Of a stretch of 15,542 nt of DNA, positions 7,107 to 15,542 are shown piece after piece (the first letter of the stretch is position 1; each line of letters begins with the position of its first letter). The notes under the pieces are model-generated. The model saw only the letters and a program-made list of their open reading frames with translations. It made no database searches and was not told the DNA's origin. Made by a program: the position numbers and the translations under genes. Origin of the DNA: Saccoglossus kowalevskii (Eukaryota > Hemichordata > Enteropneusta > Harrimaniidae); the NCBI RefSeq assembly GCF_000003605.2, contig NW_003134348.1, positions 292,698-308,239 on the forward strand, in the 5' to 3' direction.

Positions 7107-9710
7107 GTGTCAGTGAAATGCAATGGGAATATGTGACTCGTAATTTCTATTATTTGAGTGAGAGTAAGATACTGTACTTGGACATAGTTGTTCCGTTCCA
7201 TAGATATCCATGTGATTTTATTTCAGCAACCAACAACATAAATAGATCGTCATAAGCATGGCCGGCATTCACTTGCTGTTGAGCAAAAAGATGGTTTCAG
7301 TGTTATTCCTCCGAACAATATAGAAACCTTGCATTTCAGTGCTATCCATCTAGCCACTGGATACCAGAATTCTAGAGATATTGCAGACATAATATGGATA
7401 AAAACATGGTAAATATACAATCAATGTCTTACTTAAATGTTTTTGATGAGTCAGAAGAAACGAGCGAATACCCTATTTTAAACACAATACAGTACAAGAT
7501 AGGAACGTACAATTGTTTATTGCCAAGCACAAGCAAAATACAATTTCAATTAATGCATACAATGATAACAATAAAATATATTCAAGTTCTGTTTTTCATG
7601 ACAAAATAAACAAAACTAGCTAACTGGTTTAAATTGGTATCATTTCTTGAACTTGTTAGCGAAACAAATTTGTTGTAAGTGGGGTTAGTGCAAAACCGCA
7701 CAGAGAACGATTAATACGACGATAACGGGGGCAAATACCTACAAAATGATATTCCATCTCCTTGTATGACCCAAGGTCAAAAGGTAGTTCATTGCATTGT
7801 ACATAGAACTCAACGACATTACGTAGCCCTAACAAGACCTCTAATAGTTCAGTCAATATATGAAAATAATGGCCAACTTGGTATTTCTGCTGTTTTGTAA
7901 AAATGAAACAAATTAAAAAAAATTAGAAAGAAATCAAAGGATATTAAATACTTTTTAAATATTAATTTTAATGGATAATTAGCAAAATCAACCAAACGAT
8001 AGAAAGGGTATGGTATATGGTAACATATGGTTAACGTGGACCTCCATCCCACATACCAGTAACCTTAGTATTTTATGTTTCCTATGATCTTCTCGGTTGA
8101 AAAAAAATGTCACCATTGAAAAAGTTGGAATGGCCCCATACCTTAGTTGTATATTTAGACAAAAAAGTTGTGTAATTGTCTGGAATGATGAATAATCCTG
8201 TGTACAAATTTCAATCTAGTCAATAAACATCACATGATATTCCAAATGAAAAGTATTGTAGTGTAAAATTTACAATAAAATCATAGATCATTTGGTGAAT
8301 GTTTTTTTTTACTATCGATGGCATATAACTGTACTGAAGTGAAGTAGGAAATACAGTAAGTTTCGTCAATCCTGTCATTGTGAAAGAAAAAGACAATGTC
8401 TACAGCATATCGCCCAGTGGCTCATCATGCTGTGCTATGAAGAAGGAAGTTGGAAAGGTGACATACATAGAGTGTGTCTAATCAAGAAAGAGCTGGTTTT
8501 GAACATGTAAAACAAGTAAATCTGATGCCGCCATTTAATATTCAGAAATCTGCTATATTTAGAATAAAGAAGATAGTTAATTGAATAGCAATTATTTTCA
8601 GATTTTCAGTTATTTAAATACTTGCACGAGCAATGGAACACTCACAAACCTCGGTATTTTTTTTTTAACAAAGACCAATACATAAATAAACTACGAGGCT
8701 ACACCATACACAGGCAGCAACTACAATGATGATCTTTTCAAGACAATGGTTAAGATTCTTAAACTTGGAAAACAACAATTTGACTTGAAAAAAGGCACAG
8801 CAACTTGAAGGGCATGCAGTGGCTGCCACAATCTAATCTGACATTGATCAGTCTTGATCTAGGATAATTGAAACCCCATTTGCTTTCACTGTTGATGGTG
8901 GGAGATTTCTAAAAAAATATTTTAATATTCAAAACTGTCTCCCAAACATAACATGTCCCATTCAATATACTGCAATATACTTAGCATATGCAAATGCATT
9001 CAATGATGGATGGTGGCGTAATTATTTTGTTCAATGACAAATTACCACAGATTATTGATTCTAGCTTTCCAGGTTTTGTATCACTCATAAATTTATGAGG
9101 TTATGGTATGCACTTCCTCACTCTGTCATTGGGATTTTATTTTGCTCCACTCCTAATTCACATTTAGGTAGCAGTATGGCTGGCTTTTTATCAGACTGGT
9201 TGATTTTCTTGCTGTAGTTTTATCTATCTTTTCTTCAGGTTATGCACTGCTGGACGACGTCTTTGACTGACTAGAAGTTGTAGATATTGAAGAATGTAGT
9301 TATTTATTGACAGATTTTTGCAATGATTCGTTATGTTAAGGTCTACTGATGAACACTTGATGTTATGGCCAAAATTATGTTTGTTATTTGGATTCTAAAA
9401 AAGTAGTTAGTGCATACTTCATTATATAACAATGCACATATATGTTTAGCCTGATGAGCAAACAGCGCCTCTAGTGGCAGGTTTGGGTAAGCCAAGGTCA
9501 GGGGTCACTGACGCCAGAAAAATGGCTGACAGAGAAAGTTGTGAAAAAGTTGTCTGACTTGTTGAAAGCCACAGAATTTTGTTGGTTGCTGGGCCAATCT
9601 ATAAATACAATGAGAATATCTATAGGTGCTGAGACTGTCCATGCGGCTCGATACAAGTGATAATAGATTATGATGCAATAACATGTGCAGTAAACACTAC
9701 ATCATATAGT
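7107..9710 (+). other. Intergenic, no recognised gene
   Basis: AT-rich. Two Met-less open stretches (7242-7412 and 8338-8481) and a CTCF-motif-like site (9473-9490) are described as findings. No transposon protein, RNA gene or conserved domain was recognised on either strand. Confidence 0.55.
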
Positions 9711-10341
9711 TGTTATGATTAATTAAACTTGACGCTATTTACAGCACATTTTTTCATTCTTGTTGACATGTTGCACTTGAATGCTTTCTTAATTCAGTAT
9801 TTTATGTGTTTATGTCAAATTTGCTTTGCATGAATATTTACTATAAGAATTCAGTGAATGTGAATTTACCCACTTGAGGGCACTGAAAGTCATGTAATAA
9901 CAATAACTGACATTTTACTTTTACTTTAGTTTTATATGTATTGTACTGTATTACTAACATTTTATTGCTGTCAACCAATGGAAATTATTTCTAAGGATGC
10001 AATAAATTCATTATTATATTATATTATTATATGTATGCTGTAATTTACTGCGTGAATTGTTATGTACAGCAATTTGCTTATTGACTTTATTTGTTTGCAG
10101 TCAATTGTCACTTGACATACAATGTTGGGACTGGAACAAATTAGTTGCAAGTTATATTTGTGTATATTGATTTGTTTCATCCATTGGCAAGGGACAAGGG
10201 AGAAACTCAACTGACCTTCTAGTAGCAGTGAACATTTTCATGGGTCACATCACACGTGTATTGGACCCCAGTAATCTTGGAATCTGTTCATAATCGCTAC
10301 AACATTCATTGACGTACTTTGGTTGCTAGTCTCAAGATACG
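9711..10341 (+). other. Sequence upstream of the BEL/Pao gag; 5' LTR and leader expected but not proven
   Basis: A 5' LTR and primer binding site should lie here if the element kept its left end. TGTTATGATTAATTAAAC at 9711 resembles an LTR start, and AATAAA occurs at 10002, but I found no second copy to compare and no convincing tRNA-complementary primer site. An AT-rich run TTATTATATTATATTATTAT lies at about 10011-10030. Confidence 0.25.
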
Positions 10342-11530
10342 ATGTCAGAGATATCAAGTACTGGTGACAATATGGAGAAAAGGTGCATGACAAAAGTCAC
10401 AGAAAATGTTGGGAATGCATCACAGATCTCAATTATAGGTAACAGAACAAAAAATGCAACTGAGAAGAGAAAGGCATACTTTAAGGAGGTGAGGCAAAGA
10501 AAACGTAAAGAGCTATGTAAGCAGTTAAATGGAAAGACAAATCAAGTCTTACAATTAATGACAGATGAAGCAGACTTGAACTCACTGTGAAAGACCTAAA
10601 CACACTGAATGGTGATATATGAGGACTTTTTAATTAGTCACGATGCATATCAACAAATGCTTTCCTTTGATGACCAACATGCAGATAACCAGAGTTGGTT
10701 TGAAAACCATAATGAGTCTTTCGGAGAATTTAAAGTGAAAGTGAAAGAGTGGATACAGAGAAGGAAACACAGTTTGGTGATGTCAACATAAAGCTACGGC
10801 AAAGGGTATGGAAGACCAGAAGAAAGCTGAATTGAGGCAATGTCAAAAGTTGTAGCAAGCCAAGCTGCAATTATAAGGGGCAGTTAGAATTATAAACTGA
10901 AATTGCTCTTTCAAGGACAACATCACACAGTGAACAACAAAATGTGGGCAAACCGATGTTTATTTAGGTTTAGATCAGGGTCATATGTTGAATTATGGGA
11001 TGATAGGGTCTCCTGCACATGGTGGTGTGGCGATGATGTAGATTTGGGTGGTTTGCATGATACGCATGGTCAGCATTGCTTTGATGGTCACCGTGGCAAT
11101 ACTAGTTGCAGGTCCTCAGTCACAAGTAATAGATCGTTGGAGGAAGTTTTCCTGGTAGTGGTAAAGGAATTAAAGAAATCACAATCTGATATCAAAAAGT
11201 TTGGAGGTAACTGCATAGATTACAAGAAATTTGTCTGGCAATTAAAAGCAAGTATTGTAGCAATAACAGAGAGCAATGGAACGAAAATGAATGATTCAAA
11301 GCAATATACCGATTGATTGCCAATGCATTCGTAAGAAAGTCATGGAGTGGTCACTTATAAAAGTGGATGATCCTAGAGCATTGGATGAATTTTCGATCTT
11401 TATTTCTGAATGTGAGCATGCAAGACAAATTATCGTGGCAATGAAATGGAATACTCTGAGAATATGAAGACACTTGTTAGGAAGTTGCCACCTCACTTTC
11501 ATGACAATAGAGAAATAGAGTACAGTACAG
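10342..11530 (+). pseudogene. BEL/Pao gag, broken
   Basis: Frame 1 opens at ATG 10342 and runs to TGA 10588 with a basic, Lys/Arg-rich stretch (YFKEVRQRKRKELCKQLN). The match goes on in other frames: HDAYQQML and WFENHNESFGEFKVKVKEWI (10609-10791), a coiled-coil-like part typical of BEL gag. Then FGGNCIDYKKFVWQLKASIV (ending near 11260) is the start of a DUF1759-like domain, VDDPRALDEFSIFISECEH (11369-11425) its middle, and LVRKLPPHFHD (near 11473-11505) its end. At least three frame changes separate these. Function when intact would be to form the particle core. Identification rests on the family pattern and on the pol segments that follow. Confidence 0.7.
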
Positions 11531-11639
11531 TAAAATATCTGTAAAGATGGCATATGAAAAAACCTGTGCCTACGACACACTAACCATGCTCTAGATAGGT
11601 TTGAGCGCTTCACAGGGGTGTCTAATGATGTTAAACTGA

Positions 11640-11712
11640 AATTTCTGAGTTATTTTGGATGTCTGAAGCCAGAGCATCAAAAGAGAGTTTGTCGTAACAA
11701 GTGTGCACTCAA
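11640..11712 (+). pseudogene. Gag zinc knuckle with first Cys lost
   Basis: Reads FLSYFGCLKPEHQKRVCRNK. The spacing is (Y)-x2-C-x4-H-x4-C, that is a CCHC knuckle in which the first Cys is now Tyr (TAT at 11651-11653). Such knuckles bind element RNA. It lies between the gag and protease segments as in other BEL/Pao elements. Confidence 0.7.
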
Positions 11713-11799
11713 TGCCAGGGAGGTCAAGTAGCCAAACCACAAGTGCATGTGCAAGTGTTAACCAAAAACCAGGTAGTCATATGGGGGGCCGGCGACACT

Positions 11800-12300
11800 G
11801 AGTGCAACATGGCAATAAATCCTGTATTGGTTCAAGCAAAAAATGGTAATGTGGTTGTTGAAATATGCGTTTCTTGATCCTGAGAGTAGTGAGAACAGAA
11901 AACTTGATGAGAAAACTTAGAGTAACTTGTAGCAAGGCTACAATTACTATTGATACAATGGGTATATGAACACCACCATGAACACATATTGTTAAAGGCG
12001 TGTGTGTGTGTGATCATAAATGTGAAATTAGTCAAGCTTTCCATGGTATACACCAAGACAAAATGCCAGTTGCTCAACACCACATGCCACCAAAAATGAC
12101 CTCGCATGCATTATATTGATCTTCCCCAGATAAATGCAGAAGTTGGCTTGTTTATTGGAAACAGTATACCAGATCCATATACACCAATGGAGATATTAAT
12201 AACTTATCCACGTTTGAGTCCACATGCATGCATGCAATGGAATGGGTTGCATGGAATGTTGTTTGTGATGCAAATGGAGACAGAATGTGTAGCGTAAAAC
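11800..12300 (+). pseudogene. BEL/Pao aspartic protease region (DUF1758-like), broken
   Basis: AINPVLVQAKNGNVVVE leads, after a one-base frame change near 11862, to YAFLDPESS (11863-11889), where the active-site Asp of the FLDxGS-type motif is kept. SEKLMRKLRV follows in another frame. YIDLPQINAEVGLFIGN (12109-12159) is the very typical BEL block before pol, followed by DPYTPMEI and SPHA. Frame changes and stops between these blocks rule out activity. A (TG)n run lies at 12001-12012. Confidence 0.7.
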
Positions 12301-13000
12301 TCTATTACTGTCAACAGGGGAGAAGTGACTGGCATGGAGAGAATGGAAGAATTCAAAGAATTTGATCAGTTGGTAAGCAAGTCCATGAACCTTGACTTTC
12401 CAGAACGCAGTATTGATGATAGACGTAAATATTTCCAAGAATATATTTGTGGAGAAAGATTCAAAGTTTCACTCTGATTATAAGGCATTTATGTATGCTG
12501 TGTATGTTCCAGGGGCGATGTTAGACCTTTTACTGGAAGGTCCTGATTGAACAAATAACCTTATTGGTGTACTATTACGTTTCCGACAGGAACCAGTTGC
12601 GTTAGTAGCAGATGTGGATACCATGTTCCATCAAGTGAAAAGTCCCGTAAGGAACCTGCATTGTCTACGTTTTACTGGTGGCCGAATGACAATCTAAACC
12701 ACCAACCAGAAGTATACAGAGTGACTGCCCATCTGTTAATCACTGCACAAGACAGCAGAGGACAACATTGATAGATTTAAACCAGAGGTAAGTGATGTAC
12801 TGTTAAAATATTTGTTTATGTAGATGGCTTGTTTCACTGGGACAGAAGCAATATCTTTGGTGCAGAATCTTATGAATATTTGTCTGCTTGGTGGTTTCAA
12901 ATCAATGAAGTGGATCAGTTATAGTCATACTTTATGGAAAAAAGGAGCCAAAGATTTAAAGCAGTTGAATTTAGGTTGTAATGATCTTCCAACACAGCAG
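12300..13000 (+). pseudogene. BEL/Pao reverse transcriptase, broken, YVDD changed to YVDG
   Basis: Pre-RT linker words FDQLV and SIDDR (12360-12425) are followed by LLRFRQEPVALVADVDTMF (12568-12625), where GAT 12611-12613 is the motif A Asp. WWPNDN and HQPEVYRVTAHL follow after a one-base deletion near 12672. In motif C, TAT GTA GAT GGC (12817-12828) gives YVDG in place of the catalytic YVDD. GTEAISLVQNL and LLGGFKSMKWIS (12840-12920) are the thumb region. Several frame changes and one lost catalytic Asp make it inactive. Confidence 0.82.
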
Positions 13001-13034
13001 GCACTTGATATATACTGGGAAGTTGAATCTGATT

Positions 13035-13380
13035 TACTATGATTCAGCATTGATATTCAGAAACGGCCTTCTACTCATAGAGGTATTTGTCTGTTATCAG
13101 TTCAATTTATGACTCACTTGGACTCACTGTATCATTTATCCTACCTGGCAAAATAATTCTACAAGACTTGTGCCACTGTAGAACAGGTTGCGATGACAAA
13201 CTGTGGACATGTCAAAACTGGGTTTCAGATCTGCCACAGTTGAAATCAACATTCTTACAGAGGTTTTTCAAGCCTGCTGGGTTTGGCAGGGTGACTTAAT
13301 TCCAAATCCACCATTTTCCAGATGCAAGTAAGAGAGATTATGGAACAGTTTTATATCTTATTTAGATCAAAAAAATCAGA
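13035..13380 (+). pseudogene. Pao-type A17 region and start of RNase H, truncated
   Basis: LSVISSIYDSLGLTVSFILP (from 13087) and GKIILQDLC match the Pao peptidase A17-type region (PF05380 in Pfam naming). WVSDLPQLKS and FFKPAGFGRVT follow in the same frame to TAA at 13297. After a further frame change HHFPDASKRDYGT (13310-13348) is the start of the BEL RNase H, with its first catalytic Asp in the PDAS motif. It ends at a TAG (13364-13366) and similarity stops soon after. Confidence 0.75.
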
Positions 13381-13599
13381 TTCTACCACTGCCTCCCCTC
13401 ATTATATAGGGTCTAATCTGTCAATCATTACTGGTCACATTTTACTTGTTAATGTCAGTAAATCAATCTGCATATATTACATCACAACTATTTTCAATAG
13501 AGCAAATCAGAACACCAATCGACCAGTGTGAGAATGGGACATTTTGGTTTAGTTGACATTTAATGCAAATAATCATTTGAAACAACAAGTATATACTAT
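13381..13599 (+). other. Junction between the BEL/Pao and DIRS fossils, unassigned
   Basis: About 220 bp that match neither element as far as I can see. The DIRS copy must be 5'-truncated or joined somewhere in this stretch. The remaining BEL RNase H, integrase and 3' LTR, and the DIRS gag and most of its RT, are all missing. Confidence 0.5.
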
Positions 13600-14441
13600 G
13601 TAAAATCTTGGTGTCCCTATCGTACCAGACGATGGTCTTACAACTGGACTAACATTCTTGGGCATCGAACTAGACACAGTGGACATAGTTCTGCGATTAC
13701 CAACTGACAAACTGTATGATATCACCCAGAAATTATAGTATGCACTAAACGTGAACTATTGTCTTTAATCAACACGCTTTGTTTTGCATGTAAAGTTTGG
13801 CGAATCTTTTTGAGACGTATGATCAACCTGGAATCTACAGCTGCCTCACTCCATCACAAGTTGAAGCTGTCAGCAGTTTTCCACCTAGATCTACAGTGGT
13901 GCAGAGATTTCCTACCAACATGAAATGGAACAGCTAGTTTTCTGCTATCGTCTTGGACTGCCACACCTGAAATGGATCTCTACACTGATGCGTCATCGAC
14001 ACTTGGTTGTGGTGGTTACTTCAATGGCGAATGGTTTTCCTCACCCTGGGAAAAAATCCTACCTACCAATAGTCCTGAACTCTCCATTGCATGGAAAGAG
14101 TTTCTCCCCATTTTGTCAGCCTGCTTAATTTAGGAGAATTCATGGTTTGGTAAACGTGTCCTGTTCCATTGCCATAATGAGAGTGTGGTACATATCTGAA
14201 TAAGGGATCCACACATTGTCCATACATCATGGCTTTAGTACAGGCAATATTCTTTATGGCTGCAAAATCAAATTTCCATGTCATCGTCACCCATATCAGA
14301 GGTTTTAATAGCAATGTTACTGATGCTTTGTCTCGCCTACAGATCCAACGATTTTGTCAGATCACATCAGAAGCGGCAAAACAAAAACAACCAGTCAGCA
14401 TACAAGAGTACACCAACTACATCCACAAGCTTGTGCTGTAG
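13600..14441 (+). pseudogene. DIRS-type RT end and RNase H, broken
   Basis: NLGVPIVPDD and TGLTFLGIELDT (13604-13672), RLPTDKL: the end of the RT palm and connection as in DIRS1-like proteins, frame closed by TAG 13736. From 13750 the next frame gives RELLSLINTLCFACKV, then WCRDFLPT and a TGA (13921) at a usual Trp. RNase H: LYTDASS with Asp GAT 13987-13989, IAWKEFLPIL with Glu GAG 14098-14100, and LFHCHNESVVHI where the third acidic residue (HCDN) is now His (CAT 14173-14175). TAG 14131 also replaces a usual Trp. After a one-base loss near 14197 the third frame carries VTDALSRLQIQRF (ending about 14360), a typical RNase H end. Confidence 0.8.
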
Positions 14442-14455
14442 GCAACTTTGAATAA

Positions 14456-14930
14456 CTAGCCAGACACTATGCATACCATTCCTTTGCCGAGTCAACTCGT
14501 TGGACATATGCTACAGGACAGACTCATCATACAAACTTTTGTTACTCTCATGGAATTCCCAGCTTACCTGTAACACAGTACTCCACAATGCTCTTCGTCA
14601 CATACCTGTCATTCTCTCGTCTGTCCTACAACACCATCAAATTATATCTCACAGCCACAATGAAATTACTCATCGAGACAGATCACAAAGACTTGCCCAA
14701 CTGAACTCATTTACACCGGACACACCAAGAAATAAAATGACAACACAGCGCACCAGTTCGTACTTGTCTCGCCGTCATCATTAGTCTTCTACAAACATTG
14801 AAAAATGTTATTCGCAGTCACTCCTACCAGTTGATCAACTCATGATGTGGTCAGCATTTACAATTGCATTCTTTGGTTTCCTCCGTGTGAGTAATTCACT
14901 GCTCAATCACCGACCAACTTCAACGAGGCT
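14456..14930 (+). pseudogene. Tyrosine recombinase (YR) of the DIRS-type element, N-terminal part and box I only
   Basis: An 82-codon open run (14456-14701, TGA 14702) gives the core-binding (SAM-like) domain: FAESTRWTYATGQ, FCYSHGIPSLP, SYNTIKLYL. After frame changes the catalytic domain begins with LLPVDQLMMWSAF and AFFGFLRVSN (to about 14895). CGT 14884-14886 is the box I Arg of the RxSE motif, here RVSN. Box II (HxxR) and the Tyr nucleophile are not in the window, because a non-LTR element follows at about 14931. Confidence 0.75.
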
Positions 14931-14933
14931 ATA

Positions 14934-14956
14934 TTTATTTATTTATTTATTTATTA
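14934..14956 (-). repeat. AATA-repeat tail of the non-LTR element
   Basis: On the + strand TATTTATTTATTTATTTATT, on the element strand (AATA)n. Such short-unit tails in place of poly(A) are usual in several non-LTR clades and mark the insertion boundary. Confidence 0.8.
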
Positions 14957-14964
14957 ACACACAA

Positions 14965-14982
14965 CATCCCCCGGAGGGGATG
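14965..14982 (-). other. Hairpin near the 3' end of the non-LTR RNA
   Basis: CATCCCC and GGGGATG form a perfect 7-bp stem with a four-base loop. On the element strand the loop is TCCG closed by a C-G pair, which is a UNCG-type, very stable tetraloop. It lies 8-9 bases before the AATA-repeat tail, where the element's own RT is expected to recognise its RNA. Confidence 0.7.
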
Positions 14983-15155
14983 AAAAGGGTTACAAATCAA
15001 ATATTAGTAAAAGAAAAATAACTACATAAAAAGTAAGGGAACAAAAAAGCATTAAAAAAAAAAAGAAAGATAAATTTGTATACGAGGAATGTGTTACTGG
15101 CTTAGTTTTTGTAGGTGCTGCTGTCTTGTATTAAAACAGTTTTTTAAATATTGCG

Positions 15156-15500
15156 CTAAAGGAATTGAACCGAATGTAATGATATGAATTTATTTTCATT
15201 ACTAAATTTGTCAAAATTTGGTATACATTTATTAGCTACAATGTAAAGTTTTGATCTTATTTCGTTGTAATGAGGACAATTTATGACAAAATGTTGTTCA
15301 TCTTCAACATGGTCATTGTCGCACACATTGCAGACTCTGTCTTTAAAATACAAACCTATATGCCGGCCTGTTTCAATTTTCAGACAGTGGTTGCCAAGTC
15401 TAAATTTTGTTAAGGATTTGCGAAGTTCATTGTTTTTCATAATTGTTAAGTAGTTTTCTTGTTCAATTTTGGTTTTAAAAAGTTTGTAGTTCTTAGTTTA
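15156..15500 (-). pseudogene. C-terminus of non-LTR ORF2 with CCHC finger, frameshifted upstream
   Basis: From Met at 15440 the frame gives 94 residues to TAG (15158-15156). Similarity begins before the Met (KNYKLFKTKIEQENYL), so that Met is internal and not a start. The motif LTKFRLGNH...LKIETGRH leads into the finger C37-x2-C40-x9-H50-x4-C55 (VCNVCDN ... EDEQHFVINCPHY), a frequent end of ORF2 proteins in invertebrate non-LTR elements. In-frame TAA at 15500-15498, together with KNKLRT in the next frame just upstream, points to a one-base loss near 15490. Thus this copy is dead, though the last 100 residues are intact. Confidence 0.75.
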
Positions 15501-15542
15501 TTTTTAGAATTTGATTTTTTCCTATTGTCATTATTTATTTCA

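Larger units (their letters stand above)
10342..13380 (+). mobile_element. BEL/Pao LTR retrotransposon fossil, truncated on the right
   Basis: A chain of BEL/Pao-type segments in the normal order: gag with coiled coil and DUF1759-like part, CCHC zinc knuckle, aspartic protease (DUF1758-like), reverse transcriptase, Pao-type A17 region, start of RNase H. The frame changes many times and stops are common, so no polyprotein can be made. RNase H breaks off at about 13366, and integrase and a 3' LTR are absent. Same strand as the transporter gene, about 6.7 kb after its stop codon. No LTR pair was identified, so age cannot be estimated from LTRs. Confidence 0.85.
13600..14930 (+). mobile_element. 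DIRS-type tyrosine-recombinase retrotransposon fossil, 5'-truncated and interrupted
   Basis: Order RT end, RNase H, tyrosine recombinase (YR), which is diagnostic of DIRS/Ngaro-type elements that insert with a recombinase instead of a DDE integrase. The frame is kept over longer runs than in the adjacent BEL copy, with scattered stops and a few one-base losses. At 14931 the match is cut by the 3' tail of a non-LTR element on the other strand. The rest of the recombinase is expected beyond that element, outside the window. Confidence 0.83.
14931..15542 (-). mobile_element. Non-LTR retrotransposon, 3' part on minus strand, continues past window
   Basis: Read on the minus strand: a coding end with a CCHC-type finger (15500-15156), about 220 bp of 3' UTR, a strong hairpin (14982-14965) and a tail of AATA units (14956-14934). 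This is the normal 3' end of a non-LTR element that inserts by target-primed reverse transcription. It lies inside the recombinase of the DIRS fossil. The clade (CR1, Jockey, RTE or other) cannot be told without the RT domain. Confidence 0.78.

Noticed and set aside
7656-8052. Two minus-strand open frames of about 66 codons
   Set aside because: No family recognised, no splice or promoter context; lengths expected by chance.
9239-9270. Possible last exon (tcttcag then GYALLDDVFD and TGA)
   Set aside because: Only ten codons after a chance acceptor-like word, with no upstream exon to join to.
11296-11613. 105-codon open frame on the minus strand
   Set aside because: It lies antisense to the gag DUF1759-like blocks, which read well on the + strand; no family features.
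11832-12107. 91-codon open frame on the minus strand, His/Cys-containing
   Set aside because: Antisense shadow of the BEL protease region; the Cys/His content comes from the (TG)n run and CAC-rich sequence.
12196-12438. 80-codon open frame on the minus strand
   Set aside because: Antisense to the BEL protease/RT linker, which has clear family words on the + strand.
14063-14314. 83-codon open frame on the minus strand
   Set aside because: Antisense to the DIRS RNase H region with catalytic motifs on the + strand.
1-15542. Prokaryotic features: operons, ribosome binding sites, CRISPR arrays, IS elements
   Set aside because: The spliced gene and eukaryotic retrotransposons show an animal genome; no regularly spaced repeats of CRISPR type were seen.

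Overview
The window reads as nuclear DNA from an invertebrate animal. It has a multi-exon gene with GT-AG introns and long AT-rich introns and flanks. The other elements are decayed BEL/Pao, DIRS-type (tyrosine-recombinase) and non-LTR retrotransposons plus a tRNA-derived SINE. That mix, and the frequent TACATGTA-like words, fit a marine invertebrate such as a mollusc or an invertebrate deuterostome. The sequence alone does not settle the phylum.

Bases 80-3631 (+) hold the last six recognisable exons of a proton-coupled oligopeptide transporter of the SLC15A1/A2 (PEPT1/PEPT2) type. They encode 257 residues: the end of the large extracellular loop, transmembrane helices 10-12 and an acidic cytoplasmic tail. 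All six exons join in frame, so this is the one gene here that looks functional. Its 5' part lies before the window. A tRNA-Met-like SINE (minus strand) sits in intron 4, only 33 bp before an acceptor. A 51-bp imperfect palindrome lies in the same intron.

Bases 3632-7106 are a possible very long 3' UTR or plain intergenic DNA, with a candidate AATAAA at 7101. They contain an old interspersed repeat (about 4110-4370), a perfect DR1 nuclear-receptor-type site (4497-4509) and an inverted-repeat element (5326-5477). Bases 7107-10341 show no recognisable gene.

Bases 10342-13380 (+) are a heavily mutated BEL/Pao LTR retrotransposon: gag, zinc knuckle, protease, reverse transcriptase, A17-type region and the start of RNase H. 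It is cut off before integrase and 3' LTR. Bases 13600-14930 (+) are a second fossil, a DIRS-type element (RT end, RNase H, tyrosine recombinase). A 5'-truncated-by-window non-LTR retrotransposon on the minus strand, whose 3' end is at about 14933, interrupts its recombinase. This gives a relative order: DIRS copy first, non-LTR insertion later. I found no new defence, toxin or biosynthetic system; the interest lies in the nested fossils and a few structured non-coding elements.
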